A stretch of 64,000 nucleotides of DNA from Rhabdornis inornatus. Its lineage: Eukaryota > Chordata > Aves > Passeriformes > Rhabdornithidae. The notes under the pieces were generated by a model. The model saw only the letters and a list, made by a program, of their open reading frames with translations, ran no database searches and was not told the DNA's origin. The stretch covers positions 1,304,872 through 1,368,871 of the forward strand of contig VWZS01003656.1 in NCBI GenBank assembly GCA_013397075.1. The letters run 5' to 3'. The position numbers and the translations under genes are program-made. This document shows, in pieces, positions 25,101-36,782 of this stretch; position 1 is the stretch's first letter; every line of letters begins with the position of its first letter.

Positions 25101-28100
25101 TTGAACTGCAAACCCCAAAGAAAGTAACTCCTGCCATGACATGGACAGCACCTGGGGGGGCCCCAGGCTGAGTGAGCAACATTTGCCAACCAGGCACTGT
25201 CTGGGAATATTGGCTGCACTGACTGGCTTCTGCCCAGTGCCCATGCAATGCTCAGCTGGGGCTCTCCTTCCTCTCAGAGCCCTCTAGCCACTCTTGGCTG
25301 GGGCCTGTGGCTGGCTGTGTGGTTTCTGACCAGCAGGGGGGTGCCAGGGGGGTTTGTTCTACTTGGATGAGGGCATGGCTGTGGGCATCACTTTGTCCCT
25401 GCTAGCAGCCTCTGCAGAGAGCCTGAGGCTGGCAGGCGAGGTGGGTCTGTCCCCTCCTGTCTAACCTGATTCCTTGTCCCCTCAAGGATGCCAACAGGTT
25501 CATGTTGCCATCCCACTTTGAGGAAGGCAAGGAGAAGTGCCCATATGACCCTGCCCGTGGCTACACTGGCCTCATTGTGGGTAAGCAGCACCTTTCCAGG
25601 GCTGGTGGGGACATGTGGCCATTGACCATGGCCCCATCCCCAACACCCGTCCAGGGGGTGCCAGGGGGTGGGTTCCATGTGCAAAGGCCTTAGCAAATCA
25701 GGGCTTGTCCTTTCCCTGGACTTGTCTGCCTGGGGCATGGGGATGCTGGTGGCCTGTGAGGCTGTCTTCAGTCTGCAGGCCATGCTGATGGGCACCTGCC
25801 CTGCACAGATGGAGGCTTGTACACAGCAACACGCTATGAGTTTCGGAGCCTCCCTGACATTCGGAGGAACCTGCACCAGCGGCCACTGAAAACGGAGGAG
25901 TCCCCGCTGCACTGGCTGAATGGTGAGATGTCACCGTCCCACCCCCATCTTGTGGCTGGCATCATGGGCTATGGGTCACTGTGCATTGCCCTGGAGAATG
26001 TGAGGCAGGTGTGGGGGGTGGCTCTGGAGTCCTGTGTGGTTTGCTATGAGAAGGAACTGAGGCAGGGAGGGATTCTCCCTTCTGTGTTGGGATTCTCCAA
26101 TCACCACCTCTTGCTCTGTGTCCCCAGATGCTGAGTTTGTGACCTCTGTGCTGGTCCGGGAGAGCAAGGACAGCCCTGTGGGTGATGATGACAAAATCTA
26201 CTACTTCTTCATGGAGCGGGCAGGAGAGGAGACCACGTCCTTCTTTGACAAGAGTCAGGTGGCCCGAGTAGCCCGGGTGGCACGTGTCTGCAAGGTAGGC
26301 ATGTTCCTAGCCACAGGGAGCCAAGCACTGCTCCTGTTGGGGTAGGGGCAGCATGCCTCCACCTGTGCAAAGACTGAGGCACAGGCAGAGGGGAATGAAC
26401 ACCCATCCAGCCTGTGCAGAAATGCTCTCTGCACCCTCCCAGAGCGATGTGGGGGGGAAGAAGATTCTGCAGCGCAAGTGGACATCATTCATGAAGGCAC
26501 GCCTGGTCTGCTACATCCCCTACTATGAGGTGCTGCGCAGTGTCTGCAGCCTGGATGGGGGTGGCTGGGCCAGCACTGTCTTCTATGCCACCTTCACACT
26601 CTCAGCACAGTGGTGAGTGGGGCAGCGGCCAAAATGATTGCCGGTAAAAGTCTGCAGTACCAGGGGAGCCAGAGACGCTCAAGGGAATGTGCAGGCAGAT
26701 GCTGAGCACCTGGGGGTGCATAAATTGGGAGCACTCATGTATCTGCCCAGGCTTAGGTCAGGTTCTGCTCCTCAGGAGGACCATGGAGGCCTCGGCCGTG
26801 TGCCGCTACAACATCTCAGCAGTGCAGCGTGCCTTCGAGGGCCCCTACATGGAGTATCAGGACTGGGCTCGCAAATGGTCCCGCTACGACGGTGCAGTGC
26901 CTGAGCCTCGGCCCGGCTCTGTGAGTGCCTAGCAGTGCAGAGCAGGGGGGGCATGGGGCAGCTGCCTTCCTCTCTGACCCCTGTTTCCCCTGGGCAGTGC
27001 ATCACAGACCACTCCCGCAAGAAGGGCTACAACTCCTCGCAGGACCTGCCCAACAGTGTCCTGGACTTTGTCAAGCTGCACCCACTTATGTTTGAGGAGG
27101 TGAAGCCAGCTGGCGGGGAGCCGCTCCTGGTGAAGAAGAACGTGGCGTACAGCCAGATGGCTGTAGACAGGGTGCAGGCCCTGGATGGCCGCTCCTACGA
27201 TGTGCTCTTCATGGGGACAGGTGAGTGTGAGATGAGTTTGACAGGCCTCTGCTGGGCAAAGGGCACACCTCACATTCCCTCCCGAATTCTCTACCCTCCA
27301 GGGGATGGCTGGATCCACAAGGCTGTGGTGGTGAACTCCGGCATCCACATTGTGGAGGAGGTGCAGGTCTTCAGGGACCTGCAGCCTGTGGAGAGCCTGG
27401 TGATCTCTCACATCCAGGTGAGGGGTGGAACGAGTAGGGGGACATCACACACGGGGCATGCTTGTGCTGTGAAGCTGCCATTGCGCTGTTCGGGGGGCTG
27501 GGGGGACATGACTCCTGGGTCACCCTAGCTTGGCATATGTGCTGGAGCCCAGGAGTGTAGTGTGGGGAAACAAACCAGCCTGGCCATCAGCACTGACTGG
27601 GAGCTGGGGGCCCTTCTCGTGCACACCCATGAAGGGAGAGCTGTGCTGTGGGGCCAGGGGGATCTCCGGGCACCATTGGGCACTCCACAGCCCAGCAGCA
27701 CCATGCCAGATCCATACTGAGGCAGCCTTTTCCCCTGCAGAGATGCCTGTATGTGGGGGCAGCCAGTGGGATTGTCCAGGTGCCCCTGTCCTCCTGTGCC
27801 AGGTATGCTTCCTGCTATGACTGCATCCTTGCCCGGGACCCCTACTGTGCCTGGGATGGCAGGGCATGCCGCACCATCACTACCACAGACAGGTAGGGAT
27901 GGGTTGCCCATCTCCAAACAGGTCCCAATGAACCTTCCACTTGCCCCATCCCATGCTGTTTCACATCAACCCACGGCACGGCCACCCCAGAGCCAACCCC
28001 AAAGGTCCAGCATGTGACAGTGGGTCTCCTGGTGGCTGTGACCCCTGTAAGGGTGGGCTCAGCCAAGGCTGTATGGCTGAGTCCTCCATGCTTTGCAGGA

Positions 28101-29098
28101 CAGGGCTGGTGCAGGACATTCAAAGTGGCAACAAGGGATGCCGGAGCATCTCTGGACGGGGTGAGTCTCTGCTGCTTCTCAGGACCACGGGTATGCTGGT
28201 GTCCAGCATCCTTTAGAATGGCTGGGAGAGGTGTAAGGCAGTGCGTGTCCCCACAGGCTCCCTGCCCTGGAAGAACCGGACAGTGCTGCAGGGGGATGAT
28301 GTGCTGCTGCCCTGCGACCAGCGCTCCAACCTAGCCCGAGCCATGTGGCTGCTGAATGGCAGCGAAGTGCTGGGCACGGGGCAGGACCGGCTGCGTGTGG
28401 GGGTGGATGGGTTGCTGGTGACAAACACGCTGCCCCAGCACAGCGGCGAGTACCGCTGCTACGGGGAGGAGCAGGGGCTCCGGACACTGTTGGCTACCTA
28501 CAGCCTCACCGTGCTGCCCGAGCTGCCCCGCAGCCCTACAGCTGCCCCATCACCCCATGCTGCCAGCCAGGCGACCAACGACATGAAGGTGGCTTACATT
28601 TCTGCCATTGTCACCTTGGTGGTGCTTTGCACCGTGCTCAGCATCATCCTCCTGTACATGTCCTGCCTGGAGAAGCGCAAGGGCAAGTATGTGCTAGGGG
28701 AGCCACGGCCAGCCAGCGTGGAGCTGCAGACCGTCTCGGCCAACTGCCTGCGCAAGGGCCCCCGGGAGGAGGAGGAGGAAGAGCTCACCTACCCTGATGG
28801 ATGCCTGCGGATCATCCCTGGCGAGGCGCCCACAGCTGCCACCTCCCCAGTCAAGGAGCTGCCAGTTGCTGTGCCTCCACTGCCGCCCCCACTGCCAGCC
28901 GAGCTCACCAATGGCGTGGGGGCTCTGCCCAATGTCCTCCGCAAGATGAACGGCAACAGCTACATGTTGCTGCAGCAGCAGGAGGAGCCACTAGCCTCCC
29001 CACTCTACAACGCATCCTTCACTGAGGAGCTCAGCAAAATTCTGGAGAAGCGGAAACACACACAACTGGTGGAAAAGCTGGATGAGAGCTCTGTGTAG
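22133..29098 (+). CDS. SEMA4G: Semaphorin-4G, transmembrane guidance ligand
   Basis: Joined coding exons: 22133-22256, 23411-23559, 24094-24156, 24236-24334, 25487-25580, 25809-25922, 26128-26294, 26443-26612, 26776-26920, 26998-27220, 27302-27417, 27741-27892, 28099-28160, 28257-29098. All have GT-AG borders and matching phase, giving 839 residues, close to the mammalian length. Order: signal peptide (hydrophobic LLTTLFMAAAAVGY near residue 8), Sema domain from about 40 to 500, a cysteine-rich PSI module from about 507 (CYDCILARDPYCAWDG), one Ig domain (cysteines about 579 and 627), membrane helix about 671-697, then a proline-rich cytoplasmic tail. The ending ILEKRKHTQLVEKLDESSV and the MNGNSY motif mark SEMA4G rather than other class 4 members. 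The protein acts at the cell surface, probably through plexin receptors. The start has A at -3 and sits in an exon opening at 22019. MRPL43 follows tail to tail. Confidence 0.97.
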
Positions 29099-30673
29099 GG
29101 GCTGGGGAGGGGGGTCCTGCCCGTGGGACCCTCCTCCCCTCCAGCCCCTTCTCCCACCTTTTGCCAGCAGTGTTACAAGACTCAGGCAAAACTACCTCCT
29201 TGATGGCAGAGCTGGGCCGGGCCCAGGCTTGGTCATTCCTTTGGCTTTTCACTCACTTTTGAGACTTGCTGTAGAGAAAAAGGAAAAAGTATCTATTTAA
29301 ATTTGAAGCTCTATTTATGTATAAAAACTCACTGATGGTGGCCACGAGCTGGAGACAGGAGCTGGCACCTGGCTGAAGGTGGACACCATGGGGAGGGAGT
29401 TTTTGTCTGTTCATCCAGGCATGAGAGAGACGTTGTTGTGGATATGTAGACTTGGCCAGCCCTGCTGGGCGTCCCTTGGCACACAGGAGCTGGATAGCTG
29501 CTGAGAGGTGGGTGAAGAGCATGGAGGGGGGCTGAGGGCTGACATATTGTGCCTGTGCCTCTCACAGGGCATAGGATCCCTTCCCAATATGTAGGGCTGG
29601 CAGGTTTTCCCCTAGCTGCCAGCCTTCAGGCAGGAGAGGGGCCCTGGACACATCTCACATTGTGAGGGGTGGTCTTGGTGGCCTCCAGTCCCTGCCCGCT
29701 GTCCCATGTCTGCCCCCTCAGGGTTTCCTCTCTGGGAGAGGATGATTTGGCGAGGGACAAGAGATAGGGTGAGGAGCTGATGTCCTGAATACCCTGGAGC
29801 AGCTGGTGAAGGGGCATGTGCCCACTGCGAAGAGGCCACAGGTGAAATACGGGGTTGGGTGCCCTAGGGAGGTGGTACCCCCAGGGCCTCCAACCCTGAC
29901 AGGGCTCTGCTCCTTTTCTCCAGGGCACTGGATGCAGCAGCAGACAGCAAGACTGGCAGCCGCCACCGTGCCCTACAGCGTGACAAGGGACCAGCAAACC
30001 ATCAACATGCCCCTGATGTCTGCAGTGCCCCTGTGGCTCCAGGAACAATGTGTTTCTGCCCTCCTGTGCAGTGCTGTTGGTGAACTGGGGTTCAGGCACA
30101 GCCCTGTCACCTGTGGGAAAACGCATAGGGAGGGAAATGTCCTCATACAGTGAGGAAGAAGAACCTTGGGCAAGGGCCTGCCTCCCTCTGGAGCCTTCTG
30201 CTCTTCATGGCACTTTCCAGAAGCAGCTATGGTCCCTAAATACTCCCAACCGTTTCTGCTTCTGCCCCCTCCTGGGGGAACCTGAGACGGGGGTGACAAA
30301 AGCATCTCATGCTCCAGGGACAGTGTGGTGACATTGGAGAAGCTGGGGAGGGACAGACCTGTGGGGGTCCACATCCTCTCCCATGTTCCTTGCTTGTATC
30401 TCCATGATCAGGACATTGTCAAGGGCTCAGCCCTGCAGGGGAAACAGGAGAGAGGGGTGACAGCCCCCAGGGTCCCTCATGAGCTACAGCTCAGGCCTCC
30501 TATTCCAGGAGAGTGAGGCTTAGCAGGAAAAGGCAAGAGTTGCACACTCTGCCACCCTGCCCCAGCCCTTGTTTTTGCTGCAAGAAAGCAGTGTGAGTCA
30601 CCCCAACCCCCCCAAGAAGGGGCATCATTCTGTGTCTGACACTCCTCATGCACAGCTCCACATTCCCCCCAGC

Positions 30674-30679
30674 AATAAA
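30674..30679 (+). terminator. SEMA4G: SEMA4G poly(A) signal
   Basis: A canonical AATAAA is followed within about 40 bases by a GT-rich stretch (about 30688-30713), as expected of a cleavage region. It gives a 3' UTR of about 1.6 kb after the stop at 29098. No better signal is seen between 29098 and this site, although an AT-rich patch at 29290-29325 could serve a shorter form. Confidence 0.7.
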
Positions 30680-30763
30680 AATGGCTCTGTCTGGACATGG
30701 TGTAGCTGTGTCCCTCTAAAGGCAGGAGAAATGGATGCAGAGACCAGAGGAGGGGGAGGAAGC

Positions 30764-30769
30764 TTTATT
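30764..30769 (-). terminator. MRPL43: MRPL43 poly(A) signal overlapping the stop codon
   Basis: On the minus strand, AATAAA occupies 30769-30764 and contains the TAA stop codon of MRPL43 (30767-30765). If used, the 3' UTR is only about 15-30 bases and ends within about 60 bases of the SEMA4G cleavage region coming from the other side. Confidence 0.65.
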
Positions 30770-31736
30770 GGGGCTGCAGGCGTGGACCCTGGACGGTGAG
30801 AATGGAGGGTTTGTTGGTGAGGGGGTGCCACTGCCCCTGGACGCTGGGGTTGTCAGTGTGGAAGGGCTTGCGGATGCGGATGATGTCCAGGCCGGACTGG
30901 TTGGCCAGCTTGGTGGCCAGCTGCACAATCTCCTCACTTGTCTTGCTGGCGATGAGCTCCTCCCGCACGGTCCCGTTCACTGCAGCAGAGCGAGGGGGTC
31001 AGGCCGGCATCCCCCCACCATGCTGCCTCCGGGGGGCAGCTGCTGCTCCTCCATCCCACAGCAGCCGCCCTGGCACCGTCTGCACCGGGCAGAGGTAGTT
31101 ACAGAGCCGGCCAGGACAGGGCTCCGTCCCCATCCCCTCCCCAAACCCGCAGCACTCACAGTACTCGGCCCGCAGCACCGGGGCCGGGCCCGGGCCCGAG
31201 TGGGGGCTCACGTAGAGGACGACATCGGGGTGCTGCCGGGCGAAGTCCTGTGCCGCCTCCTCCACGAACTGCCTGGGGGCCAGACGGGACCCTCAGCCCC
31301 AGCCGGGCCAGAGAAGGGACGAATCGCCATAGGTGCCAGACTAGGGTCACCGTCCGCCCATGCCGGGCCCACGGGAGGGGTCACAGCGCAGAATTTGGGG
31401 TGATGCCCCCGGTACCGCCTTCCAGCTCCTGCCCCATCTCGCAGGAGGTTGGGGGTCCCACCCCGCCGCTGCCGTGTGATCAGGGACAGCAGCACTGTCC
31501 CTTCCCCACGCTGACGGGCCCAGAGGAACACCCGTCCTGCCAGTTAAGGGGTCACCAGGCTCCCCCCGCCCCATCCCCGCAGTCGGGCGGCGCCTCCGGC
31601 GGTACCTGGCGCCGCGGGCGTCGGCCGCGGTGGGGCTGAAGAGGAGCTGCAGGCGCTGGAGCTGCCGCACGTACCGGCCCACGCCGTTGTGCAGCACGGC
31701 GGTCAGAAACCGGCTAGGCGAACCGCGGCCCGTCAT
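30765..31736 (-). CDS. MRPL43: Mitochondrial large ribosomal subunit protein mL43
   Basis: Minus-strand exons: 31736-31606, 31272-31160, 30979-30765, with good GT-AG borders, giving 152 residues. The product is a component of the 39S subunit of the mitochondrial ribosome and carries the thioredoxin-like L51/S25/CI-B8 domain. Diagnostic stretches are SRFLTAVLHNGVGRYVRQL at the N-terminus and SGLDIIRIRKPFHTDNPSV near the C-terminus, both characteristic of MRPL43. The length fits the shorter mammalian isoform; the extra C-terminal tail of the longest human form is not seen. The exon 2-3 join creates a TTG codon across the junction. The start at 31736 is the first ATG of the CpG-rich exon. It is divergent from TWNK and convergent with SEMA4G. 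Confidence 0.96.
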
Positions 31737-31955
31737 GGCTCCGCGCTCACCCGGAGCCGGAACCGGCGGGAGGGGCGGGACGCGGCACCCCCGGCCCCGC
31801 CGGGAAGTGACGCGCCGGGAGCGGGACGGGCAATGGCGGTGTCCGTGCGGACCCACGTGGGGGCTGCGGCCTGAGCGGCTCTGCGGGGCCGGGGGCCGCG
31901 GGGCATCCGCCCATGCGGAGCGGCGCTGGCGCAGGCAGGTGCCAGGGTCGTCAGG
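31737..31955. promoter_or_regulatory. Bidirectional promoter of MRPL43 and TWNK
   Basis: Only 219 CpG-dense bases separate the two start codons, which point away from each other, so both 5' UTRs and the shared core promoter must lie here or overlap the coding exons. An ETS/GABP-like GGGAAGTGACG sits at about 31801-31811 and a GCGCTGGCGCAGG segment, reminiscent of an NRF-1 site, at about 31922-31934. Both factor families are known to drive nuclear genes for mitochondrial proteins. No TATA box is seen. Confidence 0.8.
31833..31874 (+). other. Possible upstream ORF of TWNK, 13 codons
   Basis: An ATG with G at +4 opens a 13-residue frame (MAVSVRTHVGAAA) ending with TGA at 31872-31874, ahead of the TWNK start. 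A second upstream ATG at 31913 is in another frame and overlaps the TWNK start. Either would matter only if transcription starts upstream of it, which cannot be told from the sequence. Confidence 0.3.
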
Positions 31956-34900
31956 ATGGCGCTGGTGCCCCTGCGGCCCGGCAGAGCCGCCTGCCGCCTC
32001 CTGCCGCTGCTGTGCGGGGGGGCCAGGAGCAAGGGAGCCTCGCTGAGCCCCGGGGCGCCCGGCCGCCTCGGCCAGCGGCGCTACAAGAAGGACGTGCTGC
32101 CCTCCCCTGACAAGCCCGCGCCCTCTGTCTCCATCACCGAGATCCGGCAGTACCTGCGGGCGCAGGACATCCCCTTCCACGATGGGTACAGCTGCCTGCA
32201 CACCCCCAGCCTCTTCACCGGCGACCGCGGGGACCAGCCGCTGTCCGCCAATGCCCCGTTCACGCTTTTCATTGACAAGACCACGGGCAGCTTTCTGTGC
32301 ACAGCCACCCTGGCCGAGGGCACCTGGCAGGACTTCCAGGCTAACGTGGAGATGCGGCACCGTGGCATTACCCCCATTCCCCCTGCCAGCTCGGAGGAGA
32401 TGGAGGAGGAAATGCGACAGGCTCGCGAGGATGCCCGCTGCATCTGGGAACGGGCTCTGCCGCTCTGGGAGCTGCTGGATGAGAAGGAGACCAAGGAGAC
32501 CAAGGCTTTGTTTGGTATCTCCCAGGTGTCAAATGCCACCTTGAAACGCTTCGGTGTGCGTTATCTGAGGACTGCCAGGTCTCTCGTTTTCCCCTGGTTC
32601 AGCCCTCAAGATGCGACCCTGAAGGGCCTGAAGCTCGTGAGGGTGGAGAAAAAGGGGGGCACGATAACTTACGTGGAAGAGACTTTACCCCGCTTCGATT
32701 CCTATCGCAATCTTTTTGGGCTATCCCTGACTGGCCGCCGAGACACAGAGCTGGTGTTAACTGGGTGGGAGCTGGATGCCCTGGCCCTGCACCAAGCTGC
32801 AGGAGTGGCCAGCGTGGCCCTGCCACGGGGGGCCAGCTGCCTGCCTCCCACCCTTCTCCCCTACCTGGAGCGGTTCAAGCGCATCACGCTGTGGCTCGGT
32901 GAGGACTTGCGCTCCTGGGAAGCTGCCAAGCTCTTTGCTCGCAAGCTGAGCCTCAAGCGCTGCTCTCTGGTGCGCCCTGGCAACCTGCAGCCCCGGCCTT
33001 TGGAGGCTCTGAACCAGGGCCTGAACGTCACCAAAATCCTACGTTCTGCCTTGCTTGCCAGCCACAAATCCATCGTGTCCTTTCGGCAGCTGCGTGAGGA
33101 GGTGTTTGGGGAGCTGGTCAACACTGAGCAGGTGTCTGGCGTCAAGTGGGCACGTTTCCCCGAGCTCAACAAGCTCCTCAAAGGGCACCGCAGAGGGGAG
33201 CTCACCATCTTCACAGGTAATGGGCACAGTGGCTGGTGGACAGGGTGAGCAGAGGGGTCTTTGGAGGCTTCACCCTCCTGGGGGTGGTGCTTCACGAGTC
33301 TTCCAGGTCTCTTTCTGCTCAAGGCTTTTGCTGAGCCTGTCTTTCGGGTGTGTGGGAGGCTGGGGTGCATTCCTAAGTTCGGTGGGACTGTGCATGCCAA
33401 TGTGGTGAAGGGCTCCCTGCCTGGGGCAGTGTGGGAAGTCCTGGGCTATCCCTTACCCCTGCTCCCACCTGCCACTCCCTGGTGCTTCCACCTCTAAACA
33501 ACCCCCCAACACAATCAGGATGGGTCAGATCATCTCCCCCAGCTAATTCTCCTGTTGTTGTCCTTGTACCAGGCCCAACGGGCAGTGGGAAGACCACGTT
33601 TATCAGCGAGTATGCACTGGACCTGTGCATGCAGGGTGTGTGCACACTGTGGGGCAGCTTTGAGATCAACAACGTCCGCCTGGCCAAAATCATGCTGACG
33701 CAGTTTGCTGGCCGGCGCCTGGAGGACCAGCTAGAACTGTACGATGAGTGGGCTGATCGCTTCGAGGAGCTCCCGCTCTACTTCATGACCTTCCATGGCC
33801 AGCAAAACATCAAGTATGGTCCTGCACCTCCATTCCCAGTGGCATTTAGCCCTCACGGCATGTGCTGCAGGGCCTTGGGGAGCTGGGGCTCTTCCCCCGC
33901 AGTGAGTCACAGATTTGGGGCTAGCAGGTGGTTTGGGACTGTTCAGGTCCCACGGTTGGTGTGTGGGGACTGTGTGGCCAACCACCTGTGTTCCTCCTGT
34001 CACGAGGACTCTCACAGACACTCTCTGGGGTGGGTTTGAAGGAGGGGACTTGACCCTGTGCTGCTCTGAAGCCAGCCTGTGCCTGTGGCAGGACATGTCC
34101 CCTCACACTCTGCTTACCTGCAGTGCTGTTTGCTGAAGAGGGAGGACAGGCACCTCCAACTCCTTTTATTCATCAGGCACTTTGGCACCTGCATGCATCC
34201 CTATATGCCCTAAAGATCCCTGTGGGTTGGGGGCATTGCAGGGCAATGGGACTGTATTGGCAGCAGCTGGGTCGTGATCCCAACTACCTTTACCTGGGGG
34301 ATGGGGCTGCTATAGAGTGGGGAGATGCAGAGGTGGGATGTGCCCAGGTCCCATCAGGACCCAGCCTGGTACCTTCCAGCTCTTTCTCTGCATCCCTTTG
34401 ACTGGCTCAGCTTCCCATCCCTACCTCCACTAATTGCTGGGGCTGATCCTGATCTCCCCTGCTCAGGACAGTGATTGACACCATGCAGCACGCAGTCTAC
34501 ATGTATGACATTACCCACGTGGTCGTCGACAATCTCCAGTTCATGATGGGACACGAGCACATCTCTGTGGACAGGTACCCTTCTCCAGTCTGATCCTTCC
34601 TTCCTCTGCCACCCTCATGGCTGGAGCTGTCCCTGTCAGGTGTCATGCCAGGGACTGTGGACTCACTCAGGGTGTCGCCTTTACTCCTGTCTGGCCACCC
34701 TGTTTCATTAAAGGGCAGCTAGTGCCCTAGGGAGGAAGAGGTGGGAAGGGGTGAGCAGGTTACAAGCCATCCCTGCCATACCACATCCTTCTTCCTGTGT
34801 GGACTTGTTTGCCTCACATTCCTGGGTGATTTCTGCTGTGGGGATCAACACCTTGCTGCCCCCTGCCACCAAGCAATGCCAGCCCCTGACCCCCATTCTT

Positions 34901-35909
34901 GCTGCTTTGTCAGGCTTGCTGCTCAGGACTACATCGTTGGTGCCTTCCGCAAGTTTGCCACGGACAACATGTGCCACATCACCCTGATCATCCATCCTCG
35001 CAAGGAGGATGATGAGAAGGAGCTGCAGACAGCCTCCATCTTTGGCTCTGCCAAGGTGAGCTGGGTCAGGGTGGCCTTTCCTGTCTCTTGGGCACTGTGT
35101 ATTCCCAGGAGGGAGCTAGAATATATTGGGCAGTCGTCCTCAGAAGCCGTCAGCACCCTGGATCATCACTGGGGACTTAAGAGGTGTGGGTTGTCTCCCA
35201 GAGTCCTCATGCAGGCAGAGAGCAAACCCATTGTCAGCTAAAGCTCTGTTGGGGCTTTAGGTGCAGTTGATTAATACTGACTGAGTGGAATGTTGTAGGA
35301 GATAATTAAAAGTGGGAAGTAGGGAGGGTGTGGGGATGGCCTCTCTGAGTATTCCGGTCTCTTCTGTGATGCTGACCAGCCCTGCACTAGTGGGCAGGAG
35401 GTGCTCTCTGTGCACAGCCCTCGCATGATCCCATTTCCCCAGGGTGGGCTGTGGCACATGATGTGCCTGGTGTGTCACTGGATGTTCCAGGGGAACACAA
35501 GGGGGTGGTGTTGGGGAAATGCTGGAGTTGCTGTCACCTGGGGTGCCCTGTAATAGGGTTTAAAGGAGCTGGGCAAACGTTTGTGAGCATGTCTGGGGCC
35601 TGTCACTCTGGCAGCATTCCTGGCACCCTCCTGGACATGTTTTCTTCTCCCCAGGCCAGCCAGGAGGCCGACAACGTCCTCATCCTGCAGGACCGTAAGC
35701 TGGTGACAGGGCCGGGGAAGCGCTACCTGCAGGTGTCCAAGAATCGCTTTGATGGGGACGTGGGTATCTTCCCACTGGACTTCAGCAAGGCCTCGCTCTC
35801 CTTCTCATCTTCCAAAAGCAAGGTCAGGCTGAAGAAAATGAAGGAGGAGAAGGAGATTTTAGCCAACAAAATCGTGGAGGGAGGCTCAGGAGCCTCCAAG
35901 AAGCCATGA
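31956..35909 (+). CDS. TWNK: Twinkle, mitochondrial replicative DNA helicase
   Basis: Exons 31956-33216, 33573-33813, 34467-34574, 34914-35055 and 35655-35909 give 668 residues (human 684). Twinkle is the hexameric 5'-3' helicase that unwinds mtDNA ahead of polymerase gamma in nucleoids. The Arg-rich, acid-poor N-terminus looks like a mitochondrial targeting peptide. A degenerate primase-like half follows, without the zinc-binding cysteines seen in phage T7 gp4, as in other animal Twinkles. The helicase half has Walker A GPTGSGKTT at 421-429, a Walker B-like HVVVDN at 518-523, IIHPRKEDDEKELQTAS, and TGPGKRYLQVSKNRFDGDVG near the end. The very large first exon and small later exons match the vertebrate gene. 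The C-terminal tail is shorter than in human. Confidence 0.97.
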
Positions 35910-36592
35910 GCCCAGGACATCTCTTCCTCAGTTCGTCTGGAGAAATAGAGATTAGTTCTGGCAGTCAAAGGCTGGAATATGCCAGCTCCTCTTCCCTGGG
36001 AGCATCTGCCAAGCACCTCTGTGGCCCTTCCTCCTGCATGAACAAACCTCTTGACCACCAGCACAGTGTCTCTGAGATGGGGGACCACCATGAGAGAAGG
36101 AGTGGTCTCATCCTAGCGAAGAGTGACTGGAGAAGGTGCTTTGACAAGCATTGGCTGCTCCGTGTTGGTGCTGAGTGTTGGGAGCATGGGGGAAGTGGAG
36201 GCAGAGTAAGCTGGATGATGGTGGGGGTGATCTGCAGGTAGAGGACTTGGGTATCTCTGGACCTGGGGCAGGTCGTTAAATTGTGTCTAAAACAGAGATG
36301 AAATCCTCAGCTGTCACTAAGTGGGAGGGATTGTGGGGGGCAGCTATGCAGAGGGACATGTAGTAGAAACCCCCTGTCACAAATGGGGTCTGTGGGCTCA
36401 GTCCTGCGTGGGATGGAGCCTGCAAGGGAAAGATAGTGAAGGAAAGTGGGGGAGATTGTGGGTGGCTCATGTTCCAGGGTGGGAGTAGGTGTTACATGGG
36501 ACTTGCTGGTTCTACCCGCTTGGCTGGCACCTGACCTGGCCCCCTTTGCTCAGGGTCTCCCAAGCCCCCTTCTCTGGGGGGGCATCACCAGC

Positions 36593-36598
36593 AATAAA
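36593..36598 (+). terminator. TWNK: TWNK poly(A) signal, proximal
   Basis: A canonical AATAAA lies about 690 bases after the TWNK stop, followed by a GT-rich run at about 36630-36648. Confidence 0.6.
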
Positions 36599-36776
36599 AC
36601 CATGTGGGGAACAGTCCTGCCTTGCTCTGCTGGGTTTGGGGGGGCTGCCATTCCCCCTGCCCTCAGGGCTATGGGCAGCAAATACTGTGACCTGACTAGT
36701 CCTTGCCATGGCAGGGAGTGTCCATGGCTGGATCTTGGTCTAATCCCTTTGGTTTATTTTTCCTCTTTCTAGTTTC

Positions 36777-36782
36777 ATTAAA
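36777..36782 (+). terminator. TWNK: TWNK poly(A) signal, distal
   Basis: ATTAAA is followed by a T/GT-rich stretch at about 36793-36825 that looks like a downstream element. It is a plausible alternative end for TWNK, giving a 3' UTR of about 0.9 kb. Confidence 0.5.

Noticed and set aside
31347..32360. 337-residue minus-strand frame across the MRPL43/TWNK promoter
   Set aside because: It is antisense to TWNK exon 1 and the promoter, in CpG-dense DNA where stops are rare; no recognisable domain.
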